From assembly GCA_035913415.1 (NCBI GenBank), contig JAMIIV010000190.1, forward strand, positions 1 through 10,724: a stretch of 10,724 nt of DNA, given 5' to 3'. The notes under the pieces were generated by a model, which saw only the letters and a program-made list of their open reading frames with translations, ran no database searches and was not told where the DNA came from. Each line of letters opens with the position of its first letter. The first letter of the stretch is position 1. The position numbers and the translations under genes are program-made. Shown one piece after another: positions 1 through 6,541 of this stretch. The stretch is from UBA5070 sp035913415 (GTDB lineage: Bacteria > Fibrobacterota > Fibrobacteria > UBA5070).

Positions 1-177
1 GAGCTGAACCCGGTCGAGTTCATCTGGAGCAACACGAAGTACGGCAAGCTGGCGAACTTCGTGCCGAAGGACATCGGGCACCTCGAGGAACGGGTCCATG
101 AGGCCCTCGAGGGAACGCAGGCGGAGATGATTCGAAGCGCGTTCCGCCATTCAGGCCTCAGACTACATGGTCGTTAG
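1..177 (+). CDS. IS630-family (Tc1/mariner-like DDE) transposase, C-terminal fragment
   Basis: Frame 1 is open from the window edge to a TAG at 175-177, giving the last 58 residues of a protein that starts outside the window. It opens with ELNPVEFIWSNTKYG. This is the hallmark third block of IS630-family DDE transposases: the Glu of the NPVE motif is the last catalytic acidic residue, followed by the usual aromatic/Trp and a Lys-Tyr-Gly segment. The rest (LEERVHEALEGTQ and following) is a helical tail typical of the family C-terminus. The enzyme would cut and paste its element at TA dinucleotides. Only the tail is visible, so the catalytic Asp residues and the element's left end cannot be checked. 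The stop lies 16 nt from the convergent stop of the lipoprotein gene at 194-682, so the element's right end must be very close to, or inside, that gene's 3' end. Family call is from motif recognition. Confidence 0.85.
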   Translation, partial: ELNPVEFIWSNTKYGKLANFVPKDIGHLEERVHEALEGTQAEMIRSAFRHSGLRLHGR

Positions 178-193
178 ACGATGGTCGCAAGAG

Positions 194-682
194 TCAATAA
201 GGAGTGTCCCCAGCGCTGGGCGTCCACTCGGTCTCCGCGATGATCTTCTCGACGATGACCATGAAGGCCCAGATCACCCCGGACATGCCCCACATAGAAT
301 CGAAGCCGCGGCTCACCTCCACGCCGTTGACCTCGATGCTCAGGTGGATCCCGCCGCAATCGATGCAGCCCCACATCGACTCCAGCCCGTCGAAGTCGAT
401 CTCGGAGAGGAAGCGCCGGAGTTGGTACGCCTCGAATTCGTCCAGAGAACCCGTATGGGCCCCGGCCGGGCCGAACGCCCCGTTCCCGTCGAAGCTCAGG
501 GCTCCGTTCTCCTCGATGGTCAGGTCGAACCAGTATTCGGGGCCAAGCCCACCCCGGTACGAGTAGTGGATCACGCCGATGACATCCTCTCCTTTGCCTC
601 CACCGTCCGTGTCGCAGCCGGCGAATGCCGCCGCGGCGGAGAGCATCAACCCAAGGAAAGTGAGATGGCGAGTCCGCGTCAT
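194..682 (-). CDS. Small predicted lipoprotein of unknown function, second gene of a two-gene unit
   Basis: 162 aa. The start at 682 is chosen because its ATG shares the ATGA overlap with the stop of the upstream gene (679-1050), and because it places a lipoprotein signal at the N-terminus: positive MTRTRH, hydrophobic core, then AFAGC with Cys23. Phe at -3 is less usual for a lipobox. The mature protein begins with a Gly-rich linker, then short beta-strand-like segments (YWFDLTIEENGALSFDGNG, residues 50-68). Next come a helix (EAYQLRRFLSEIDFDGLESM, about 84-103), a CIDC pair (Cys106/109), a strand (IHLSIEVNGVEVS) and a final hydrophobic helix. This layout, a helix ending in F-x-x-L then Asp, strand, Gly turn, strand and helix, resembles small secreted lipoprotein domains common in delta-proteobacterial genomes, but no named family is claimed. 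The C-terminus ends next to an IS630 end and may be altered. Translational coupling suggests it works with the MYXO-CTERM-type protein. Confidence 0.8.
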   Translation of the reverse strand: MTRTRHLTFLGLMLSAAAAFAGCDTDGGGKGEDVIGVIHYSYRGGLGPEYWFDLTIEENGALSFDGNGAFGPAGAHTGSLDEFEAYQLRRFLSEIDFDGLESMWGCIDCGGIHLSIEVNGVEVSRGFDSMWGMSGVIWAFMVIVEKIIAETEWTPSAGDTPY

Positions 683-1050
683 GCCCTGCGCCTCCTGAGC
701 TTTAGCCAGCCCAGCCCGAGCAAGAGCCCCAACCACGTTATCTCACCCGGCCCTGCCTGGGCGCAGCCCGTGTTCCCATGTTCGTCTTCCCCTGGGCAGG
801 CATCGAAGGGCTCGGGCTCGGTGGTGACGCAGACGCACGCAGCCCGGTCGCACCACTCGCCGTCTGCGCAGTCCGCATCCTCGAGGCAGGCGCACGCCGA
901 GGCGTCCCAGCAGGAGCAGTTCACGCAGCGGTACCCCGTCGGGCAGTCCGCGTCCGCGGAACACATCGGCCCCGCGGCCGAGGCTGGGCTCACGAGAAGC
1001 GTGAGCAGCCCAACCAGCAAACCCGCCAGGAGAATCCCGAACCCCCGCAT
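679..1050 (-). CDS. Secreted Cys-rich protein with MYXO-CTERM-like sorting signal
   Basis: 123 aa, ATG at 1050 with a GGAGG about 8 nt upstream. Residues 1-25 form a Sec signal peptide (hydrophobic core, SPASA/A cleavage site). The mature core (about 29-85) holds cysteines in C-x-D-x-D-C and C-x-x-G-x-x-C patterns (CSADADCPTGYRC, CLEDADCADGEWC). These are common in Myxococcota exported proteins and probably disulfide-bonded. The tail has the tripartite layout of MYXO-CTERM: Gly-Cys at 95-96, a short hydrophobic helix (ITWLGLLLGLGWLKL, about 104-118) and RRRR just before the end. In that family the signal is recognised and cleaved by a rhomboid-type sortase, leaving the protein at the cell surface. 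The stop TGA overlaps the ATG of the next gene (194-682), indicating a two-gene operon with translational coupling. Molecular function is unknown; export and sorting are the supported part of the call. Confidence 0.85.
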   Translation of the reverse strand: MRGFGILLAGLLVGLLTLLVSPASAAGPMCSADADCPTGYRCVNCSCWDASACACLEDADCADGEWCDRAACVCVTTEPEPFDACPGEDEHGNTGCAQAGPGEITWLGLLLGLGWLKLRRRRA

Positions 1051-1107
1051 GCCCCCGACCTCCGTGCTGCGAAGCCGCCTGCAACTCCGAGCCTACCAGC
1101 GCCGACC

Positions 1108-1376
1108 GCAGCCGACAAGGCGAGCCTCCATGGGACGGGAGTGGCCAGGACTCCACCTTGCTGTAGCAGGCCACATCCACCACGTCGCTCCCGCCCATCT
1201 GGACCTTGACCGTGTGGTTCCCGGGCCCGAGGTCCACCGGGCGTTCGATGGACCAGGGCGGCCCGACGCTCGAGCTGGTAGTTGGGCAGGTGCCGCCAGG
1301 CATCCATCCAGTCGAACAGGGCCTCGACCAAGGAATGCTTGGGATCCTTCAGGTTGCCGTCGCCGGTCATGTTCAT
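1108..1376 (-). pseudogene. Coding scar: two protein-like fragments in different frames
   Basis: No intact gene fits 1051-1493, but two stretches read like real protein. Reading leftwards, frame one from the ATG at 1376 or 1370 (GGGGG lies about 7 nt before 1370) gives NLKDPKHSLVEALFDWMDAW and then RHLPNYQLERRA. From memory this resembles the N-terminus of a widespread family of uncharacterised bacterial proteins (DWMDxWRHLPNYQLERRAD). At about 1263 this stops making sense. The other reading frame then gives VDLGPGNHTVKVQMGG and SDVVDVACYSKVESWP (about 1237-1145), which look like beta-sandwich strands. The two pieces probably come from unrelated genes or from a frameshifted, deleted gene. Downstream it dissolves into Arg/Gly-rich out-of-frame sequence just before the start of 679-1050. 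The call rests on protein-likeness by eye, so confidence is moderate to low. Confidence 0.4.
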
Positions 1377-1493
1377 CCCCCTGTTGAAAGAGGTTCGGTC
1401 GCTGCCACCCAGCAGCCGTACCTCACCGCACTGACAAGTGGGCAGGCCCATCCCAACCAAGCGTCGTTCAAGGTGCAGCGAGTAGCTGCCGGG

Positions 1494-2051
1494 TCACTTC
1501 ACAGTCCGCAGTACCCTCAACAGGTCGGACGTCCGGATCCCCTCGAGCCGCAATCCGCTCGGGCTCACCAGCACGAGTCCGCCGGCGGGGTGCACGGCAG
1601 CAGGCGTCTTCCGCGGCCGGGCGCGAGGCCTGCCCACGGGCTTGGACGCCGGCCGACCCCGGGGCCGACCGCGCTTCTTGGCCACCTTACCCTTCGGCCG
1701 ACCGGGCTTCCTGGCCGTTGTGACCTTGGCCTTGGCCTTCTTGTCCCCACCCTTCCCACGCGAGCTGGCGGGCTTCAGACCCATGGAGGTTTCCCAGCGC
1801 CGCAGGGTCAGGTCGGCGAACTTCACAGCCTTCGCCGCCTCGCGCCTCGAGGCGCCGGAGTCGATCAGCGCGCGGAACTTCTCCACGACCCGCGTCCGCT
1901 TGGCGGCACCGAAGCCGCGGCGGCCCGGGTGTGGACGACGGCCGGGCTTCGGGGCCTTCTTGGCGGCTTTCTTGGTGACGGCCGGCTTGGTGGCCGCGGG
2001 CTTTGGTTCGGGCTTCACCGCCGCCTCAGGGACCTTGGCTACTTCGCTCAT
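1494..2051 (-). CDS. Basic HTH and AT-hook DNA-binding protein, possibly related to a transposon accessory protein
   Basis: 185 aa, ATG at 2051 with GGAGG about 7 nt upstream. The N-terminal tail (1-50) is Lys/Ala/Pro-rich and histone-H1-like. Residues about 51-92 form a helix-turn-helix-like unit (VVEKFRALIDSGASRREAAK, then LTLRRWETSMGL), similar to HTH modules of transposase OrfA-type proteins and regulators. Residues 112-148 carry four GRP cores, at 117-119, 128-130, 132-134 and 140-142, flanked by Lys/Arg, the signature of AT-hook minor-groove binding. The C-terminus (157-185: LVLVSPSGLRLEGIRTSDLL and a final basic helix) resembles the strand-turn-helix tail of IS66-type accessory proteins, where a small-residue/Gly-Arg-Leu strand precedes an LLxxLR helix. 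No partner tnpB/tnpC is next to it. It may be a domesticated or orphan transposon protein, or a nucleoid-associated or HMGA-like regulator such as those known in myxobacteria. DNA binding is well supported; the specific role is not. Confidence 0.8.
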   Translation of the reverse strand: MSEVAKVPEAAVKPEPKPAATKPAVTKKAAKKAPKPGRRPHPGRRGFGAAKRTRVVEKFRALIDSGASRREAAKAVKFADLTLRRWETSMGLKPASSRGKGGDKKAKAKVTTARKPGRPKGKVAKKRGRPRGRPASKPVGRPRARPRKTPAAVHPAGGLVLVSPSGLRLEGIRTSDLLRVLRTVK

Positions 2052-2084
2052 GCGGGGCCTCCAAGTTCGCCTCTGAATGCCGCG

Positions 2085-2113
2085 AGAGTAGCATCGGCCG
2101 GCGCGGCTGTCGA
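2085..2113 (-). promoter_or_regulatory. Sigma-70-like promoter for the HTH/AT-hook gene
   Basis: On the minus strand, TCGACA (2113-2108; one mismatch to TTGACA) is followed by exactly 17 nt and TACTCT (2090-2085; a weak match to TATAAT). TGC precedes the -10 box like an extended -10. The predicted start of transcription is about 25 nt upstream of the ATG at 2051, with the GGAGG in between. The placement is good but the -10 hexamer is poor, so this is tentative. Confidence 0.4.
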
Positions 2114-2222
2114 TACGGACTCACGCTCGGGTGTGCCAGCGTCGACGTCCTCGTCGAAGCGGTGACGGCGCGGGCCACCTGCATCGTCCAGCCAGCGCGA
2201 CCCTCGACCAGGACCAGGAAGA

Positions 2223-5200
2223 TCACCGCACCCTGGGCACCACCGTCGTCGTGGAGATCGCCCCGCTCGGGTCGATGGCCACGATGGTGGACCCGGCCGT
2301 GTTCGTCCAGGCGATGGTCGCCACGCCGAAGGGCGAGTCCTGCACGATCTCCACCGTGGCCTGGTCGGCGCCTGCCAGGGCCTCGGCGAGATCCGCGGCC
2401 GAGGTGCCGTAGTCGTCGGCCAGGTCCTCCACCCCGAGCAGCGGGTAGACGTAGTCGCCGACCGGAGGAACGTCATCCCCGTCCAGCACCAGGCCGTCCG
2501 GCTGGTTGACTCCAATGGTCACGCACCTGCCCGCGGTCATCACCTTGCCCTGCTGAATGCAGCGCTCGAGCGGGTCGCAGACGTTCGCCTCGTGGCCCGG
2601 CTCCAGGCCGATGTCAGCCCGGCACACCAGGCTGGGCACCAGCACCACCTGACCGTTCTCGTCGAGCACCAGGTTGTCATCCTCGAAAACGTTCGAGCCC
2701 GTGCACCAGGTGGCCACCGAGCGCGCCGCGGCCGGCAGTCGGAGCACCCGCCCGGCGCTCGCGTTCACCGGCGCCCTGAAGTAAGCCGTGCCCATGTTGC
2801 CCTCGGCCTCGGTGCCCGTGGCCTGGAACTGGTCGGACTCCAGCCGGCTGTGGTTCTCGGCCGAGACCCGCACCACGATGGGCACGTCGTAGAAGGGCAG
2901 CGCGACCCGGCCATCCGGACCCTGCTGGACCCGGAACGCGCAGGCCTCCTCGGCGCAGGCCGCCGAGTTGTTGATGTCGCAGCCCAGCTCCGCGCAGTCG
3001 GGCACCAGGCCGCAGGGCTTGCCCACGGTCGGGTTCTCCGAGCACCAGGCGTGGGTGCGCACGTGGCAGGTGCCGCGGAAGGTCTTGGACTGGTACTCGG
3101 CGTCGACGAAGGCGCTGAGGATCTCGCCCGTGCGCTCACCCGGGCTCAGGCTCAGGTAGGGCACGGTGGCGCCGAGGTCGCGCAGGATGCGGGTGTCGGC
3201 GCTGGTCCAGGTGACCCGGCTCACGGCCTGGTTCCAGACGGGCTCGCTCAGGTAGTTGCGAACCGCCCGGTGCAGCCCGGCGATCTCGGCCAGGACGGCG
3301 TGGCCGAAGAAGGCGCGGGAGACCTCCTCGGCGCTGTACTGCAGCTCCTCTCCGGTGGTGCCTTCCGGGGTCCGGTCCAGGAAGACGGCGCCGGCCTGGC
3401 CCATCTGCTGGGTGAGGAGAGACGTGCGTCGCGCGATCTCCTCGGTCAGATCCTCGAGGCTCATCTCGGCCCGGATGAAGAAGTCCGGATCGCCCTCGAG
3501 GAATGAACCGAGGCTGGCCTCAAGCGCCTCCACGTCGAGCAGGTAATCCAGGTCGTACTGCGCGGTGACGATGTCGCCGGACACGCTGACCTCGTAATCG
3601 GGCAGAACCACCGCGTGTGAGCCCGTCTCGCCATCAGCGCCCACGTAGCCTTCGCTCACCTCCACGACCTGCTCCTGGAAGTTCTCGAAGCGGTTGTACA
3701 GCATGCTGTCGGTGAACGACTCCTCGCCCGTGTGCTCGATGCCGAGCAGGTGGTTGGTCACGTGTCCGGGTTGGGCCACGTCCGCCAGGCCGTGCACGAG
3801 CCGTCCAAGGTGCAGGAGTTGACCGCGGCTGGCGCTCTGGACCCCCGCCGCCTCGAGCATGCCCCAGAGCCCGTCGAGGCAGGAGTTACCCGCCTGGACC
3901 TCGTTCGAGGGGCGGCACTGGTTCGGCCACTCACGCACCGGCACCACGCGATCGCCGAAGAAGTACTCGGTGCAGCGCTGGACCGGTACGGAGCCCAGGT
4001 CATCCTCGCTGCCGTGGAAATGAAGGCCGGACTCCGGGTAGGCGTTTCGGGCGCAGCCCGCCGGCACGGCCTGCGGCAGGCGGAAGTCGGCCGGGAACTC
4101 GCAGGTCATGCCCTGGCAGTACAGCGTATCCCCCTCGAACGGGTTCGGAACGGCGAAGGTCTTGGTGGTGAAGCCCACGCTGGAAGCCGAGGCTCCGGCC
4201 AGGAACTGGCAGTCCGGCTCGGAGCCGGCCAGGCAGCGCTCGGCCAGGTCCTTGTAGACGGACGGATCGATCCTCTCGTCCAGGACAGGCCCGATGGGAG
4301 TCGGCCCGTTGATCAGGCAGTTCATGGTGCAGTGCTGGCTCCAGAGGTGCAGCTCCTCGGGCGGCCTGCAATCGTGGGCGCTGCAGTGCGACGCGACCGC
4401 GGCCAGGTAGTTGGCATCGGTGGAGTGGTACACCCGCGCGATGGCCGCGCTGTCCAGGAAGAGGTTGTCCAGCCAGTGCCCACTTCCACCGTTCTGGAAC
4501 ATCATCAGCCCCGCGGTCGCCAGGTTGTCCACCGGATGCCAGATCACGTCGCCCAGCGGCTTGTCGGCGAAGTCCGCCGGGGTCGCGGTCGATTGGTTGC
4601 GGCGGTACAGGTCGGCGCTCAGGACCGGGGAGTGCTCCTGGTCGACCACCAGCATCGGGCACAGGCTCTTGAGGTAGGCCGTCAGATCTTCCTTGGCCTT
4701 CAACACTGCGCCATACAGACCGAACGCGGGCGCGATCACCTCCAGCCAATCCGGGACGTAATCGTCGAGGACCTCGGCCACCTTCTCCTCGCACAGGTTC
4801 TTCAGCTCCTCGGTGGTGGCCAGGAACAGGACCTCTCCCAGCATGCCCTCGTCGAGCGACGCGTCCTCCCGCATGTACTGGCCCGGGTAGTTGTCGTGCT
4901 GGCCGGGGAACTGCTGGTCGATGAGCAGGAAGTGGTTGTGGGACGCGAAGGAGGCCCCCAGGATGCCGCCCAGGTCCAGGGAATAGGAGAGGGTTGGCAG
5001 GTAGCCCATGAGGTCCGAGCCCTCGTTCCGGGCCGCGACCTCCCGGTAGTTGTCCACGAACCTGGCCTCCTCGGCCAGGGGGCGCCGGAAGCTGACGCCC
5101 GGGCCCGCGCTCACGCCCTCCCCCGCCCCGACCAGGATGGCGCCGATCAGCCGTAGCTCGGGCCGGCCGCTGCGCAGCATGTAGAGCACCGCCTCCCGGG

Positions 5201-5309
5201 CGAGGGCCTCATGGCTCTCGCCGTTCCACGCCCTGGCCTCAGGAACTGCCAGGCTCTGCAGCGCCATCACCGCCGCCAGGCACACCGGTAGACACACGAA
5301 TCGCCTCAT
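2223..5309 (-). CDS. Large secreted metalloenzyme of the zinc-dependent phospholipase C / S1-P1 nuclease fold, split by a long insertion
   Basis: 1028 aa. The start at 5309 has a GGGAGG about 8 nt upstream and leads straight into a signal peptide (residues 1-27, ending ARA). Upstream in-frame sequence overlaps the preceding gene and is rejected. The mature protein begins at Trp28 with His33 five residues later, as Trp1/His6 in P1 nuclease, where the free N-terminal Trp is a zinc ligand. The core motif is GRLVHGLADVAQPGHVTNH: His506-x3-Asp510-x5-His516, then His526-x3-Glu530. That is the ligand order of the family (B. cereus PLC His118, Asp122, His128, His142, Glu146, from memory). Asp112 and His126 (spacing 14, like PLC Asp55/His69) supply the remaining ligands. 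About 380 residues are inserted between His126 and His506. The 500-residue C-terminal part is beta-rich with a Cys cluster (748-791) and no recognised domain. Substrate (phospholipid or nucleic acid) cannot be told. It is the third gene of the operon starting at 7179, 47 nt after the propeller lipoprotein. Confidence 0.8.
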   Translation of the reverse strand: MRRFVCLPVCLAAVMALQSLAVPEARAWNGESHEALAREAVLYMLRSGRPELRLIGAILVGAGEGVSAGPGVSFRRPLAEEARFVDNYREVAARNEGSDLMGYLPTLSYSLDLGGILGASFASHNHFLLIDQQFPGQHDNYPGQYMREDASLDEGMLGEVLFLATTEELKNLCEEKVAEVLDDYVPDWLEVIAPAFGLYGAVLKAKEDLTAYLKSLCPMLVVDQEHSPVLSADLYRRNQSTATPADFADKPLGDVIWHPVDNLATAGLMMFQNGGSGHWLDNLFLDSAAIARVYHSTDANYLAAVASHCSAHDCRPPEELHLWSQHCTMNCLINGPTPIGPVLDERIDPSVYKDLAERCLAGSEPDCQFLAGASASSVGFTTKTFAVPNPFEGDTLYCQGMTCEFPADFRLPQAVPAGCARNAYPESGLHFHGSEDDLGSVPVQRCTEYFFGDRVVPVREWPNQCRPSNEVQAGNSCLDGLWGMLEAAGVQSASRGQLLHLGRLVHGLADVAQPGHVTNHLLGIEHTGEESFTDSMLYNRFENFQEQVVEVSEGYVGADGETGSHAVVLPDYEVSVSGDIVTAQYDLDYLLDVEALEASLGSFLEGDPDFFIRAEMSLEDLTEEIARRTSLLTQQMGQAGAVFLDRTPEGTTGEELQYSAEEVSRAFFGHAVLAEIAGLHRAVRNYLSEPVWNQAVSRVTWTSADTRILRDLGATVPYLSLSPGERTGEILSAFVDAEYQSKTFRGTCHVRTHAWCSENPTVGKPCGLVPDCAELGCDINNSAACAEEACAFRVQQGPDGRVALPFYDVPIVVRVSAENHSRLESDQFQATGTEAEGNMGTAYFRAPVNASAGRVLRLPAAARSVATWCTGSNVFEDDNLVLDENGQVVLVPSLVCRADIGLEPGHEANVCDPLERCIQQGKVMTAGRCVTIGVNQPDGLVLDGDDVPPVGDYVYPLLGVEDLADDYGTSAADLAEALAGADQATVEIVQDSPFGVATIAWTNTAGSTIVAIDPSGAISTTTVVPRVR

Positions 5310-5334
5310 GACACATCCTCCCGTTTGGCCTGTG

Positions 5335-5348
5335 CAGCAGGCCTGCTG
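5335..5348. repeat. Perfect 14-bp palindrome between two operon genes
   Basis: CAGCAGGCCTGCTG is a gap-free perfect palindrome in the 47-nt spacer between the propeller lipoprotein stop (5357) and the metalloenzyme start (5309). It could be an RNA processing or stability hairpin (about 5 bp with a 4-nt loop) or a protein-binding site. It lies clear of the ribosome binding site. A chance occurrence in GC-rich DNA is not excluded. Confidence 0.35.
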
Positions 5349-5356
5349 TTGTACTG

Positions 5357-6541
5357 CTACTGGACCAGAGAATCCGGGATCTCGACCCGACTCAGCGTGT
5401 CGATGCCCCCTACGAAGATCCTGCGATGGTCTCGCGTGCTGACGACCGCCTCGAGCGACTCCTCGTCGATCCAGGCGCTGGCCAGCCCCTCGCCCGAGCT
5501 CATGTCCACGACTGCCAGGATGGCCGGCGGATCGTTGAAGGAGTAGGCCAAGGCTATCCGGGTCCGGCTCAGCAGCGTGCCATCCTCGCACCAGGCCGAG
5601 TGGAGGTTCCCGTCCTGGCCAAGGTACGCCCAGGAATCGAGATCACGGACCCACCACCCGTCCGACAGGCCTCCGCCACCGGTCAAAGCCCTCAACTCCT
5701 CGTCGATCTCGACCCAGTCGAGCGGATCTGTATCCTGCTCGAGCTCCGTGACCTGGTTGGTATCGAGATCGAGCATGACGTGGTTGGGGCTTGTCCCGTC
5801 GGTGCGCCGATACCCGGTCAGGATGCGATGGCCGTCGAAAGCGAAATGAACGACGGCGCCGTACATGCCCGGGATGTCCACTCGCCGCTCCACGGTCAGC
5901 TCGCCCGTCTCGAGGTTCAAGAATGGCACGTCAATGCCCGAGGTAGCAGACTCCGCCTGGCTGTACCCCTTGCCCACCCCGAGAGCGAACACCGCCAGCG
6001 ACCCTTCACCCAGGGGCTCAAGTCCCGAGAAATTCCGGCCAGCAAGATCGTAGGTGTTCTCGTTGTAGGGTGAGTCAGGGTCCCGGTAGGACGGGAACTC
6101 CCAGAGCGCGTCCAGCCCGCGGGTGGCCAGGTCCACCTTGCCCATGATCATCCTGGAGGGCGAGGCCGAGGGGAAGTGGGAGTTGCCGTAGTAGGCGTAG
6201 ACCTTGCCCCCGATGCGCTTGATGCGGCAGTAGCCGTCGGGCCTGTCCGGGTCCTCCCCCAGGGTCACCCGGGCCTTCTCCATGAGGGTCTCGGCGTCGT
6301 AGAGGATGACCTCGCCGCCCATGGAGCAGGCCACCACCTCGGTCTCGTCCTCGCTCAGGGTCACGTCGGCCAGGAACTCGTCGTGGGTGCTCCTGGTCAG
6401 GAACTCGAGCTTCAGGAGCCCGTCGGGGTTCACGTCGCCGTCCAGGGAGCCGTCCGAGTTGCCCTGGTGACCCTCGCCGCAGCCAGCGAGCAGCCCCGCG
6501 GCCAACAGGCCGGCGACCAGCGTCAGCTTGAAGGTCCTCAC
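5357..6541 (-). CDS. Predicted outer-membrane or periplasmic lipoprotein with beta-propeller-like repeats
   Basis: 394 aa with a GTG start at 6541. That start is chosen because the GTG overlaps the previous gene's stop (GTGA), a GGGGAGGA lies about 6 nt upstream, and it places a lipoprotein signal at the N-terminus (VRTFKLTLVAG..., lipobox LAGC, Cys21). A longer in-frame ORF upstream overlaps the upstream gene and has no signal. The mature protein starts with a Gly/Asp-rich linker. It then repeats a pattern of strand, Gly-Asp turn and strand, as in WD40/YVTN/quinoprotein-type propellers: ADVTLSEDETEVVACSMGGE, VILYDAETLMEKARVTLG, HFAFDGHRILTGYRR, LAVVDMSSGEGLASAWI. It ends with HRRIFVGGIDTLSRVEI, consistent with a closing blade. 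No catalytic residues are visible. Propellers of this kind mostly scaffold or bind partners; with its operon position between an anchored helical protein and a secreted metalloenzyme, a binding, sensing or presentation role is inferred. Blade number was not determined. Confidence 0.8.
   Translation of the reverse strand: MRTFKLTLVAGLLAAGLLAGCGEGHQGNSDGSLDGDVNPDGLLKLEFLTRSTHDEFLADVTLSEDETEVVACSMGGEVILYDAETLMEKARVTLGEDPDRPDGYCRIKRIGGKVYAYYGNSHFPSASPSRMIMGKVDLATRGLDALWEFPSYRDPDSPYNENTYDLAGRNFSGLEPLGEGSLAVFALGVGKGYSQAESATSGIDVPFLNLETGELTVERRVDIPGMYGAVVHFAFDGHRILTGYRRTDGTSPNHVMLDLDTNQVTELEQDTDPLDWVEIDEELRALTGGGGLSDGWWVRDLDSWAYLGQDGNLHSAWCEDGTLLSRTRIALAYSFNDPPAILAVVDMSSGEGLASAWIDEESLEAVVSTRDHRRIFVGGIDTLSRVEIPDSLVQ

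Noticed and set aside
1206..2165. 319-codon plus-strand frame
   Set aside because: Antisense shadow of the HTH/AT-hook gene and the scar; no RBS or motif.
2026..2226. 66-codon minus frame whose GTG overlaps the metalloenzyme stop (GTGA)
   Set aside because: It runs into the start of the HTH/AT-hook gene and across its promoter candidate, and its sequence is not protein-like beyond the first 20 residues.
3732..5156. 474-codon plus-strand frame antisense to the metalloenzyme
   Set aside because: Val/Gly/Arg/His-rich shadow of a GC-rich gene; the minus strand has a signal peptide and a metal motif.
5310..5591. N-terminal extension of the metalloenzyme frame
   Set aside because: It overlaps the propeller lipoprotein gene, lacks an RBS, and would bury the signal peptide that gives the mature Trp N-terminus.
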